Positions 20,427 to 29,131 of a DNA stretch of 64,000 nucleotides are shown piece after piece. Each line of letters begins with the position of its first letter. The first letter of the stretch is position 1. The DNA lies in the NCBI RefSeq assembly GCF_002777745.1, contig NZ_MEIO01000026.1, positions 62,001 to 126,000 of the forward strand, given 5' to 3'. The DNA is from Snodgrassella alvi (lineage in GTDB: Bacteria; Pseudomonadota; Gammaproteobacteria; Burkholderiales; Neisseriaceae). Made by a program: the position numbers and the translations under genes. The notes under the pieces are model-generated. The model ran no database searches and had not been told where the DNA came from. It worked only from the letters and a program-made list of their open reading frames with translations.

Positions 20427-21194
20427 TTATATCTCTGTACTTCCAGCAGATATATCTGTTATTTGAACCGATTGGCGTTTATGCCGGAAAAATTGCTGCA
20501 ATAATCCTTTGGATTCAGCTGCCAGCACGCCGCCCAGAATTGCGGTATGCGTATTTAGCTGGCGATTGGCAAATAAATTAATCACACTGCCGGCAGCACC
20601 GGTTCTGGTTTCAGCAGTACCATAAATTACTCTTTTCACTCTGGCCTGTATTAAGGCACTGGCACACATGGCACAAGGTTCCAGAGTAATATATACATCA
20701 CAATTTTGTAAGCGATAATTGCCCAGCGTACTACTGGCCGCTGCCAGAGCCTGAATTTCAGCATGGTGGCTGACATTATGGTCGGTAATACAGCGATTAT
20801 AGCCATAACCAATAAGATTATTTTCGTACACCACAACTGCACCCACTGGTACTTCATTCAATAATTGCGCCTGCTGTGCTGCACGCAGTGCTTGCTGCAT
20901 CCAGTGCTGCATGATTTTTTCAGGCGGAAACTGAGCGACAGGTGGATGTTGTTTCAACTGTTTACGCCAAAACATTTTTTCTTCACAGCTAAAAGTTTGC
21001 ACAGAGCGATTTTGTATTAAAGCAATAAATTGCCATAGTATGCTTTCAGTACTGCTTGTGTTGATATTTTTAAATTGCAAGAAAGTAGTTATCGCGCCAC
21101 GCTGCTGTAAATCTTGTACGCAGTGTATATCAAGCTGTTTCAGAATAGCTATGGTTTTCGGTGCCAGTGGTGGTGTGGTGAATGGTGTATTCAT
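20427..21194 (-). CDS. tadA: tRNA adenosine-34 deaminase with an N-terminal TfoX-C-like domain
   Basis: A 255-residue fusion. Residues about 95-250 are a TadA deaminase that makes inosine-34 in tRNA-Arg(ACG). They carry HAE at 144-146 (zinc ligand and proton shuttle Glu) and PCAMC at 173-177 (two zinc Cys). Residues 1-85 (APKTIAILKQLDIHCVQDL, GAITTFLQFK, ESILWQFIALI) resemble the TfoX C-terminal helical domain, here fused to the deaminase. I recall the same arrangement in Neisseria TadA. The domain's role is unknown; a nucleic-acid contact is a guess. Its 5' end lies within a direct repeat (21104-21302). Confidence 0.9.
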   Translation of the reverse strand: MNTPFTTPPLAPKTIAILKQLDIHCVQDLQQRGAITTFLQFKNINTSSTESILWQFIALIQNRSVQTFSCEEKMFWRKQLKQHPPVAQFPPEKIMQHWMQQALRAAQQAQLLNEVPVGAVVVYENNLIGYGYNRCITDHNVSHHAEIQALAAASSTLGNYRLQNCDVYITLEPCAMCASALIQARVKRVIYGTAETRTGAAGSVINLFANRQLNTHTAILGGVLAAESKGLLQQFFRHKRQSVQITDISAGSTEI

Positions 21195-21302
21195 AAGTAA
21201 AAGAAATGAATGGTAGCGGTTATCCTACTATAAATCCGATTAAACTTGAAAAGGGAATCTGATATACGAAATGGTGTGATTATCAGTGGGCATCTTCGTG
21301 GT
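21104..21302. repeat. Direct repeat copy A: tadA 5' end plus a fragment of the SDR start
   Basis: About 199 bases covering the first codons of tadA, its upstream gap and a broken start of the SDR gene. It aligns with 23721-23916 in the same orientation. Shared blocks include GCTGTAAATC, TCAAGCTGTTT, GGTGTGGT-AATGG, TTGAAAAGGGAAT and GTGTGATTATCA. Near 21266-21302 the SDR start reads I-R-N-G-V-I-I-S-G-H-L-R-G, against M-Q-N-C-V-I-I-T-G-H-S-R-G in the intact gene. In copy A the tadA part is intact and the SDR part is dead. Confidence 0.8.
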
Positions 21303-21779
21303 TACAAACATGCTTAGGCAATCAAAGTTGTCTGTCTTTAGTGACAATAGCTGGAACCGTCAGTAAAACACGATAAATGAGGTGATTCAGATTAATAATC
21401 TCAGAAAGGTAGAAATATAATATAAGAATATTGTGCCACTTAATAACGTCTTTTCCTGTTAAGAAGCACAATTAATCCTATCTGGTAAATTTGCATATTG
21501 TTTACTCTGAAAGTATTCCGAAAGCTGCTGGATTAGCTATATAGCTTGTAGAAAATATGTTTATGCAGCGGCTATCCAAAGTTTTCTGATTGATAAAAAG
21601 ATTAACTATACGTAGTGAGCACTTTGTTGTGCAGTCTTTACTCACTGCAGATCACTTTTTTGTTGATAAAAAGTACAAAGAGGTCGTTAATATCGTCAAT
21701 CAAACCATAACCGAAGTAACAAGGACGGAATAATACTTCGTTTGTTTATATAATACCATTAATGCGCTGGGAGGATATT
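21303..21779. other. Intergenic region before the clbS-like gene
   Basis: About 480 bases with no coding frame I can support. A TATAAT at 21749-21754 could be the -10 element for the clbS-like gene, but no convincing -35 accompanies it. The segment lies inside the module bounded by the direct repeats. Confidence 0.4.
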
Positions 21780-22292
21780 ATGGCAATACCTGCATCTAAA
21801 AATGAGTTAATTGAAGCGATTAATAAAAACTACGCTCTGTTAGCCAAAAAGCTAGCAGCAGTACCCGCACAGAAGGTCTTTCAACCCATAATGGAGGGGC
21901 ATGCCAAAGGCACAACTATGAGTGTTGCACAACTAGTTTCTTACTTAATAGGCTGGGGGGAATTAGTTTTATCTTGGCATAAAAAAGAAGCACATGGGAA
22001 TGAGATTGTTTTTCCAGAAGTAGGCTTTAAATGGAATGAATTGGGAAAACTGGCGCAGAAATTTTATTGTGACTATCAAGATATCAATGATTATAAGGTG
22101 TTATTGCAACGGTTAGAAAATAATAAAAATGAAATCATCAAACTTATTGAAGGTCTTAACGACCACGACTTATATGGAACAGATTGGTGCGAAAAATATA
22201 CACGCGGACGAATGATCCAACTAAATACCTTATCTCCATATAAAAATGCTACTGGTCGCTTAGCAACATTACTCAAGACCATCGGCACTTAA
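21780..22292 (+). CDS. clbS: ClbS/DfsB-family protein, probable colibactin-type warhead hydrolase
   Basis: A 170-residue four-helix-bundle protein, the same length as E. coli ClbS. Strong family blocks include ELIEAINKNYALL, MEGHAKGTTMSVAQLVSYLIGWGE, FPEVGFKWNELGKLAQKFY and YTRGRMIQLNTLSPYKNATGR. E. coli ClbS protects colibactin producers by opening the DNA-alkylating cyclopropane. I chose ATG 21780 because GGGAGG lies 6 bases upstream. No colibactin synthesis gene is in the window, so this would be resistance without production (inference). It sits with bioB inside an apparent insertion. Confidence 0.88.
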   Translation: MAIPASKNELIEAINKNYALLAKKLAAVPAQKVFQPIMEGHAKGTTMSVAQLVSYLIGWGELVLSWHKKEAHGNEIVFPEVGFKWNELGKLAQKFYCDYQDINDYKVLLQRLENNKNEIIKLIEGLNDHDLYGTDWCEKYTRGRMIQLNTLSPYKNATGRLATLLKTIGT

Positions 22293-22398
22293 TGTCATTC
22301 TCGCGTTAGCAAGTGAGTTAGGGTGAGTTGCCAGTTTATGGATTCTGCAATTCCCAGAATTTATAAAGTAGTAATTAGCTGCTAAATAAAACTCATGG

Positions 22399-23448
22399 TT
22401 AAGCCTTGGTAGTATCGTTAAGCATACTAGTTTGATGTTGTTCGATAATAGCTTGCTCTATAGCAGCTTGATGCACTTCATCACTATAATCTTGTCGTTG
22501 CTTTGGCCTGATCCCCAATTTAATAAGTAATGCCTGATCTTTTTCTATCTGTGGATTAGCTGTTGTTAATAGTTTATCTCCACAAAATATAGAGTTAGCT
22601 CCTGCTAAAAAAGCTAGTGCCTGTGTTTGCTCATTCATTTGCTGCCTTCCTGCCGATAAACGTACATAAGATTTTGGCATCATAATACGAGCTACAGCAA
22701 GCATTCTGATGAAATCAAACGGTTCTATATCTGGTTCATTTTCCAAAGGTGTGCCTTTAACCTTGACTAGATTATTGATAGGAACACTTTCTGGGTGTTC
22801 TGATAAATTTTCCAACTGGATTAATAGCTTAGCACGATCTATTACTGATTCCCCCATTCCCAGAATACCACCCGAGCAAATCTTCAAACCTGCTTCTCTC
22901 ACATAAGCTAATGTTTGTAGACGTTCGCCGTAAGTATGAGTGGTGATTATATGGCTATAGAATTCTGGTGAGGTATCCAAGTTGTGATTGTAGTAATCCA
23001 ATCCAGCATCGGCCAAAGCATGAGCTTGATCTTGAGATAATCTCCCTAAAGTCACACAAGTTTCCATCCCTAATGCTTTCACACCTTTTATCATTTCTAA
23101 GACATAAGGCATATCTTTAGCAGTAGGATGTTTCCACGCCGCACCCATACAAAAACGGGTTGAACCAATTGCTTTAGCTGCTTTGGCTTTCGCTATGACT
23201 TTTTGTACCTCAAGTAATTTTTCTTTATCTAATCCTGTATTGTAGTGAACAGACTGAGGGCAGTATTTGCAATCTTCTGGGCAAGAGCCTGTTTTTATTG
23301 ATAATAATGTTGAAATTTGCACCTCGTTTGTATTGAAATACTGTCTGTGTATGGTTTGTGCTTTGAAAATAAGATCATTAAAAGGTAGTTGGAATAATTC
23401 CATAACTTCAGGCAGAGCCCAGTTATGACGAATAGCACTCAAGGACAT
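22399..23448 (-). CDS. bioB: Biotin synthase
   Basis: A 349-residue radical-SAM enzyme converting dethiobiotin to biotin. The radical-SAM cluster Cys are C56, C60 and C63 ([12 protein letters not shown]). The [2Fe-2S] ligand regions ([19 protein letters not shown]) and the RLSAGRQQM block with its conserved Arg are intact. The sequence style is gamma-proteobacterial to my eye. No other bio gene is adjacent. It converges on the clbS-like gene, 106 bases apart, and its upstream region has a probable BirA operator. Confidence 0.96.
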   Translation of the reverse strand: MSLSAIRHNWALPEVMELFQLPFNDLIFKAQTIHRQYFNTNEVQISTLLSIKTGSCPEDCKYCPQSVHYNTGLDKEKLLEVQKVIAKAKAAKAIGSTRFCMGAAWKHPTAKDMPYVLEMIKGVKALGMETCVTLGRLSQDQAHALADAGLDYYNHNLDTSPEFYSHIITTHTYGERLQTLAYVREAGLKICSGGILGMGESVIDRAKLLIQLENLSEHPESVPINNLVKVKGTPLENEPDIEPFDFIRMLAVARIMMPKSYVRLSAGRQQMNEQTQALAFLAGANSIFCGDKLLTTANPQIEKDQALLIKLGIRPKQRQDYSDEVHQAAIEQAIIEQHQTSMLNDTTKA

Positions 23449-23509
23449 AATAATTTCCTTTAGATAGCAAGTTTACGATTCACAATAGGGCGTAATGCTT
23501 AACTCCTTA

Positions 23510-23541
23510 TTGTCAACCATTTTAAAATATAAGATTTACAT
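23510..23541. promoter_or_regulatory. Probable BirA operator upstream of bioB
   Basis: On the plus strand TTGTCAACC is followed by exactly 14 bases and then GATTTACAT. The known BirA consensus is TTGTAAACC-N14/16-GGTTTACAA. The left half matches 8/9 and the right 7/9. It lies 62-93 bases before the bioB ATG, where a promoter would be; on the minus strand GGTTGACAA contains a TTGACA -35-like hexamer. This suggests biotin-dependent repression of bioB. Confidence 0.6.
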
Positions 23542-23720
23542 TAGACAGGAATTGGCTTCCGAAAAGATGATGTTTTATTTGTATGCGCCAGACTACTTTC
23601 TTTTCTGAGATAAAGTGCATCGGGATCAATGCCAGCGCCACAATTTGCCATAATACGCTAATCAATATTGAATATGCTGATTTTTATTAATTTGTAAATA
23701 TGCAGGAATGATGGCACGTG

Positions 23721-23916
23721 GCTGTAAATCTCCTACGCAAAGTGTATCAAGCTGTTTTAGAATGATCATGATTCAGGAGAGTAAAAATGGTGTGGTTAAT
23801 GGCGTGTTTACAGGTAATAGTATTACTTGGCGCTCATCATCTTACAAACCTGGTTAATTTTGAAAAGGGAATTTGATATGCAAAATTGTGTGATTATCAC
23901 TGGCCATAGCCGTGGT
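23721..23916. repeat. Direct repeat copy B: degenerate tadA 5' end plus the intact SDR start
   Basis: This is the second copy of the tadA/SDR junction (see 21104-21302). Here the tadA-derived part carries indels and substitutions and cannot encode TadA, whereas the SDR start is functional. The two copies therefore bracket about 2.4 kb carrying clbS and bioB. Between 23449 and 23720 I see nothing apart from the BirA-like site. Confidence 0.8.
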
Positions 23917-24594
23917 TTAGGGCGTGCTCTGGCTGAATACTACTTAACTCAGGAAATTAGGGTTGTTGGTTTGTCACGGCATGGCTGGGACAATCCGCCG
24001 GAACGATTGCTGCAATACGCAATTGATTTTGCTGATGCGGAGGCTGTGGCTACATTAGTAAAATCGGCTAGCTGGCAAAGCGATCTGGAAAACAAAGATA
24101 AGGTGATTCTGATTAATAATGCTGGCATAGTAGAACCGAATGCACTCACTGGCCAGCAGGACTGTGATGCAATTATCAAAGCTATCACAGTAAATATTAC
24201 TGCGCCGTTATTGTTAACTAATGCGGTAATTGCTGCCGCCACTAAAGCCGATATTCGTATTGCGCATATCAGTAGTGGTGCTGGTCGCCATGCTGTGGCA
24301 GGTTGGAGCGTTTATGGCGCAACTAAAGCTGCATTGGATCAACATGCAGCGGTGATAGCTGCCGAAAATCATCCACGAGTACGTATTGCCAGCATTGCAC
24401 CTGGCGTAGTGGATACGAATATGCAGCAGAATATTCGTTCTGCTGATGCGACTCGGTTTCCGCAGGTGAAACATTTTATTAATTTAAAAGAGAAAAATCA
24501 GTTACAGAGTGCTGAAGACACGGCACAAAAAATTGCAGCTATGATTGCCAAAGAAAATTATGGTCAGCAAACTCAGCGTGATGTGCGGGAATAA
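23878..24594 (+). CDS. Short-chain dehydrogenase/reductase
   Basis: A 238-residue Rossmann-fold oxidoreductase. The NAD(P)-binding TGHSRGLG motif is at residues 8-15, NNAG follows near 80 and the catalytic YGATK is near 144-148. The substrate is unknown; sequence blocks such as APGVVDTNMQQ resemble sepiapterin-reductase-like SDRs. ATG 23878 is chosen because AAAAGGG lies 8 bases upstream and it aligns with the family start. The start lies in repeat copy B. trmA follows 48 bases later. Confidence 0.88.
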   Translation: MQNCVIITGHSRGLGRALAEYYLTQEIRVVGLSRHGWDNPPERLLQYAIDFADAEAVATLVKSASWQSDLENKDKVILINNAGIVEPNALTGQQDCDAIIKAITVNITAPLLLTNAVIAAATKADIRIAHISSGAGRHAVAGWSVYGATKAALDQHAAVIAAENHPRVRIASIAPGVVDTNMQQNIRSADATRFPQVKHFINLKEKNQLQSAEDTAQKIAAMIAKENYGQQTQRDVRE

Positions 24595-24606
24595 ACAGGG
24601 CTTTGT

Positions 24607-24612
24607 TATAAT
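24607..24612 (+). promoter_or_regulatory. Candidate -10 box for trmA
   Basis: A TATAAT hexamer in the 48-base gap before trmA, 30 bases upstream of the start codon. No clear -35 is seen at 16-18 bases, so this is a weak call. Confidence 0.3.
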
Positions 24613-24642
24613 AGCTCCCTTTTTGTTTTGCCTGATTACGCC

Positions 24643-25734
24643 ATGACAACTGCCGCTTACGAACAACAACTGTCTGATAAACAACTTTATCTTGATAAAT
24701 TATTTGCAGACTGTGCTTTCCCGCCAGTGCAGGTTTTTAATTCTCCTGCATCGCATTACCGGATGCGTGCCGAATTCCGTATCTGGCATGATGGTGATGA
24801 GTGCAGTTATGCTATGTTCACGCCGGGTGAAAAAGCCAGTGCCAGTAATGTACACAAACTGCGTCATTTTTCTATCGCTCATGAAAATATAAATTCCTTG
24901 ATGCCAAAGTTGCTGGATTGCATACAGACTAATGAATTGTTAAAAGCGCGGCTTTTTCAGGTTGAGTTTTTAACCACATTGGCAGGTGATACGCTGGTTA
25001 CGCTGATTTATCACAAAAAGCTGGATGATAATTGGGTTCAGGCTGCGAGAATGCTGGCGGAAGTGCTGGGTGTTCAAATTTTAGGACGCAGCCGTGGTCA
25101 GAAAGTAGTTCTGGAACGTGATTATGTCATTGAGCGGTTAACAGTTGATAATAAAGTGCTTCAGTACAAGCAGCTGGAGGGTGGTTTTACGCAGCCTAAT
25201 GCAATAGTTTGTCAGTATATGTTGAGTTGGGCAACAAGTGTTGCTCAGGCAATTAATACCGGAGATTTGCTGGAATTATATTGTGGTAATGGTAATTTTA
25301 CTTTACCTTTATCCCGCCATTTTCGCCGTGTACTGGCCACTGAGGTATCTAAAACCTCTGTTCAGGCTGCGCGCTGGAATATTAAAACTAACCAGATAAA
25401 TAATATTGCTTTGGCTCGGCTGTCGGCTGAAGAGTTTACTGAAGCTTATACCGGTGTCAGAAATTTTCAGCGTCTGGTGAATGAGCAGATTTGTTTGAGT
25501 GATTACCAATTCAGCACAGTTTTTGTGGATCCGCCACGAGCCGGTATTGATCAGGCGACGCTTGAATTATTGCAAAAATTTGACAATATCATTTATGTTT
25601 CCTGCAATCCTGTTACTTTGCATGAAAATCTGCAAATACTCTTAACCACGCATGAAGTTAAGCGGGCAGCGATGTTTGATCAATTTCCCTTCACACCACA
25701 TATTGAATCAGGTGTCTGGCTCCAAAAGCGTTGA
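24643..25734 (+). CDS. trmA: tRNA (uracil-5-)-methyltransferase
   Basis: A 363-residue enzyme that makes ribothymidine at position 54 of tRNA. It aligns with E. coli TrmA along its length: SHYRMRAEFRIWHDGD, LIYHKKLDD, GGFTQPNA, LLELYCGNGNFTLPL (SAM site), FVDPPRAG and YVSCNPVTL with the catalytic Cys. ATG 24643 (MTTAAYEQQL) is preferred over an in-frame TTG five codons upstream. It ends in a bidirectional terminator shared with aspS. Confidence 0.96.
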   Translation: MTTAAYEQQLSDKQLYLDKLFADCAFPPVQVFNSPASHYRMRAEFRIWHDGDECSYAMFTPGEKASASNVHKLRHFSIAHENINSLMPKLLDCIQTNELLKARLFQVEFLTTLAGDTLVTLIYHKKLDDNWVQAARMLAEVLGVQILGRSRGQKVVLERDYVIERLTVDNKVLQYKQLEGGFTQPNAIVCQYMLSWATSVAQAINTGDLLELYCGNGNFTLPLSRHFRRVLATEVSKTSVQAARWNIKTNQINNIALARLSAEEFTEAYTGVRNFQRLVNEQICLSDYQFSTVFVDPPRAGIDQATLELLQKFDNIIYVSCNPVTLHENLQILLTTHEVKRAAMFDQFPFTPHIESGVWLQKR

Positions 25735-25859
25735 TCCATTATTGACACAATCCTAACTATAATTCTTTGTACTGAAATTTTTCACTCTGCTTCTGGTTTG
25801 GATTATTCTCATTATTAAAATCTGTTTTAAATTCCAAAACATGGTTTTATTTCAATAAA

Positions 25860-25889
25860 AAAACTGCCTGATGAATATCAGGCAGTTTT
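25860..25889. terminator. Bidirectional terminator between trmA and aspS
   Basis: A perfect 12-bp stem (AAAACTGCCTGA / TCAGGCAGTTTT) with a 6-base loop sits between the converging stops. On the minus strand it is followed by a T-run, making a strong intrinsic terminator for aspS. On the plus strand the stem ends in TTTT. Confidence 0.85.
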
Positions 25890-25906
25890 GACAATTGAAT
25901 AAAGAA

Positions 25907-27715
25907 TTAATTCTGTTCTTCAGTTTGGACTTTCTGGCGTAAGCGCAAACCCAACTCACGTAGCTGTTTTTCATCTACATTATTTGGTGCATCTACAAGT
26001 AAGTCCTGTGAACGCTGAGTTTTCGGAAAGGCGATAACATCGCGAATGGAATCAGCACCAGCCATTAAGGTAACCAGACGATCCAAACCGAAAGCAAGGC
26101 CGCCATGTGGCGGTGCACCAAATTTCAGGTTGTTCAACAGAAAACCGAATTTATTCTGTTGTTCTTCTGGCGTAATTTTGAGTGCAGCGAATACTTTTTC
26201 CTGAATATCAGCGCGATGGATACGAATGGAACCACCACCGATTTCCCAGCCGTTTAGCACCATATCATAAGCACGGGCAATACATTCTTCTGGTGCAGTT
26301 GCCAATAAGTCTTCATGGCCTTCTTTGGGGGCAGTGAACGGGTGGTGCATGGCAGACCAGCGTTGTTCTTCCTCATCATATTCAAACACCGGGAAATCTA
26401 CTACCCATAATGGGCGCCATTCATCGGTAAAGTAGCCATTAGCAGCACCATGTTCATGGCCAATTTTAGTACGCAGAGCACCAATGGCTTCATTCACAAC
26501 TTTGGCCTTGTCTGCACCAAAGAAGATAATATCGCCATTCTGGGCACCGGTTTTTTCAATAATTGATTGCAATGCGCTATCAGACAGGAATTTCACTATC
26601 GGAGACTGCAAGCCGCTGTCTTCGCTATTGTTTACCTTGCTGATATCATTTACTTTGATGTAGGCCAGACCTTTTGCACCATAGATGCCCACAAACTCAG
26701 TATAGGTATCTATTTCCTTACGGCTTAATCCTGCACCATTAGGTACACGCAATGCTACAACACGGCCGTTTTTCATGTCGGCTGCCGCACGGAATACTTT
26801 AAATTCTTCCGTTTTCATGACATCTGTGAGTTCAGTAAATTGCAGGTTTACGCGTAAATCCGGCTTGTCTGAACCATACAGGAACATGGCATCATGCCAG
26901 CTCATGCGTGGGAAAGTTGGTAAGTCAACAGACAATGCTTCCTGAAATACCATTTTTACCATGTTTTCAGTGATGTCCATGATTTCGTTCTCACTCAGGA
27001 ACGAAGTCTCTAAGTCAATCTGGGTAAATTCAGGCTGGCGGTCGGCACGTAAGTCTTCATCACGAAAACATTTAACAATCTGGTAGTAACGATCAAACCC
27101 AGCTACCATTAGTAACTGTTTGAATAATTGTGGTGATTGAGGCAATGCAAAAAATTCACCCGGGAATACACGGCTGGGTACCAGATAGTCGCGAGCACCT
27201 TCAGGGGTAGAGCGGGTGAGCATCGGTGTTTCAATATCGATAAATCCCTGACTATCCAGATAGCGACGTACAGCCATGGCCACACGATAACGCAGCCGCA
27301 GATTATTCTGCATTACAGGACGGCGCAAATCAATTACTCGGTTGGTCAGACGAACATTTTCACTAATGCTTTCATCATCAATCTGGAAAGGTGGTGTGGC
27401 AGCAGTATTGAGTATATGGATTTCTTTAGCTAAGAGTTCAATTCCGCCAGAAATCATTTTGTCATTTTTGGTGCCTTCCGGGCGTGCACGAACACGGCCA
27501 GTAATGCTCAGTACATATTCATTACGGGCAGAATCGGCCAGAGTAAATGCTTCTGGGGTATCAGGGTCTATAACTACCTGCACGATACCTTCACGGTCAC
27601 GCAAATCTATAAATATTACACCACCATGGTCGCGGCGGCGATGTACCCAGCCTTTTACAGTGACGGTCTGGTCGAGATATTGCTCGTTAATTAAGCCACA
27701 ATAGTTGGTTCGCAT
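25907..27715 (-). CDS. aspS: Aspartyl-tRNA synthetase
   Basis: A 602-residue class II synthetase charging tRNA-Asp (possibly also tRNA-Asn, because gatCAB is present). It has an N-terminal OB anticodon-binding domain ([22 protein letters not shown]), catalytic motif 2 ([20 protein letters not shown]), the bacterial GAD insert and motif 3 (GLAFGLDRL). Start ATG 27715 gives the standard MRTNYCG N-terminus; the open frame runs 56 codons further but that extension is not homologous to anything. It is downstream of the DUF502 gene on the same strand. Confidence 0.97.
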   Translation of the reverse strand: MRTNYCGLINEQYLDQTVTVKGWVHRRRDHGGVIFIDLRDREGIVQVVIDPDTPEAFTLADSARNEYVLSITGRVRARPEGTKNDKMISGGIELLAKEIHILNTAATPPFQIDDESISENVRLTNRVIDLRRPVMQNNLRLRYRVAMAVRRYLDSQGFIDIETPMLTRSTPEGARDYLVPSRVFPGEFFALPQSPQLFKQLLMVAGFDRYYQIVKCFRDEDLRADRQPEFTQIDLETSFLSENEIMDITENMVKMVFQEALSVDLPTFPRMSWHDAMFLYGSDKPDLRVNLQFTELTDVMKTEEFKVFRAAADMKNGRVVALRVPNGAGLSRKEIDTYTEFVGIYGAKGLAYIKVNDISKVNNSEDSGLQSPIVKFLSDSALQSIIEKTGAQNGDIIFFGADKAKVVNEAIGALRTKIGHEHGAANGYFTDEWRPLWVVDFPVFEYDEEEQRWSAMHHPFTAPKEGHEDLLATAPEECIARAYDMVLNGWEIGGGSIRIHRADIQEKVFAALKITPEEQQNKFGFLLNNLKFGAPPHGGLAFGLDRLVTLMAGADSIRDVIAFPKTQRSQDLLVDAPNNVDEKQLRELGLRLRQKVQTEEQN

Positions 27716-27785
27716 TTTTATGCCTTTGTTGCTGTGATTACGGTTAATTGTGTCATCAGGAATATTATCCCAGCCAAATCCAGCG

Positions 27786-28502
27786 CTAATGCGGTTTGGT
27801 TGGTTTCTGTAATGGGAAAATAGCCTGTAGTGACTGTTTATGTGGGGGTGTGTCTGGCTGTACCATACCCAGTGAAATAACATATTTCAGCGCATCGTCT
27901 ACGCTCATATCGATTTCGCGTATATCTTTACTGTTGACCATAATATAGTAGCCACCGGTAGGATTGGGCGTAGTAGGTACGTATACAGAAATATACTCAT
28001 CTGCCGGTGTATTACCTGCCTGATGAGGCAGGGCAGAAGCAATATTATCAGGTATATGGCCTGATACAAATCCGACTGTCCAGATATCTGGCTGTGGAAA
28101 CGGTATCAGTACCGGTGTTTTGAATGATTGACGTGAATCTGACAATAGTGATTCAGATACTTTCTTTACACCTGAATAGATGCTTTTCACAACAGGAATG
28201 CGTCCCCACAAAGTATCCCATGCAGCAAGTATTCTGCGTCCGAGCATATTTGCTGCCAGTAAACCGGTGAAAAATACTATGATGATGGCTGCAAGTAAGC
28301 CTAAACCGTGGATTTTAAATCCGAAAATTGCTTGTGGTTGCCAGTGTGCAGGTAAAATATTGACAAGCTGATCAGCTATGCCAACGATGTAACTAATTAC
28401 CCAAATTGTCACAATAATGGGCAACCATACCAGCAAGCCAGTAAGCATATATTTTTTTAGGGATTTTTTCAGTTTTCCGCCTTCGGCAGGCTGTTGCGCC
28501 AT
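27786..28502 (-). CDS. DUF502 inner-membrane protein
   Basis: A 238-residue protein with two N-terminal membrane helices ([21 protein letters not shown] and [21 protein letters not shown]) and a soluble C-terminal domain containing the [14 protein letters not shown] motif typical of DUF502. Function is unknown. The gene order DUF502-aspS recurs in beta-proteobacteria, and only 70 bases separate the two here, so cotranscription is likely. Confidence 0.88.
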   Translation of the reverse strand: MAQQPAEGGKLKKSLKKYMLTGLLVWLPIIVTIWVISYIVGIADQLVNILPAHWQPQAIFGFKIHGLGLLAAIIIVFFTGLLAANMLGRRILAAWDTLWGRIPVVKSIYSGVKKVSESLLSDSRQSFKTPVLIPFPQPDIWTVGFVSGHIPDNIASALPHQAGNTPADEYISVYVPTTPNPTGGYYIMVNSKDIREIDMSVDDALKYVISLGMVQPDTPPHKQSLQAIFPLQKPTKPH

Positions 28503-29131
28503 AGTATAATTAAGCCCTTCTTAGTCTGGTCAGCTTACAATTATCAAACTTTATATTATACCTATATTTCGTTGTTTTCACATCGGCTATTACTGATGTT
28601 AATTAAATTTAATTTTAGGCTGGTGGTTTGGGAACTACAGGCTGTCTTTATCTGTCCATATTTGTTTGTGGTTAACTTTTTAAAAAAGCGTTGCTGATTA
28701 CGACAAGAAAATCAGTTTTAAAAAATATTCGCTATTGACGCTTAGAACTGGATGTGTATATAGGTTCTTTTGTACAAGTCATGATATGTTTTCGGGTATA
28801 AATTTAGGAAGCTAATACTACATAGTTATTTTTTTAATCTATTATAATTAAATAGATATGTTATTTTATTGCAAATTTGTTATTTGTTTTAAGATAACGC
28901 GGTATCCAGTAATCAATGCCTGAGTGGTTTTAAAACTAAACTGATTTAATCTTTATTCAGTCGATGAAATATCCTAAAAAATATTTATATTTATCAAAAG
29001 TTTAATTTGGAAATTATATTTATTTAATCATCTAAATTTACAAATACATTTTTATGTTAATTTATTTGGTATAAAGTACATAGTCAAATATAAACTTAAT
29101 TATAGATTTTTGGAGCATTGCAGCTGTCTAT
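28503..29131. other. Long AT-rich gap between divergent DUF502 and comEC
   Basis: About 630 bases with no coding frame I would defend. It must hold promoters for both flanking genes. One sigma70-like pair is listed separately. Nothing else stands out apart from long A/T runs. Confidence 0.45.
28735..28762 (+). promoter_or_regulatory. Sigma70-like promoter match in an empty region
   Basis: TTGACG, a 16-base spacer and TATATA read on the plus strand. The next gene (comEC) starts 370 bases downstream, so if real this would give a long leader or a small RNA. The region is AT-rich, so a chance match is quite possible. Confidence 0.3.

Noticed and set aside
27716-27883. 56-codon N-terminal extension open in frame with aspS
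   Set aside because: AspRS homologues start at MRTNYCG; the extension has no ribosome-binding site and no homology, and it runs back to the DUF502 stop.
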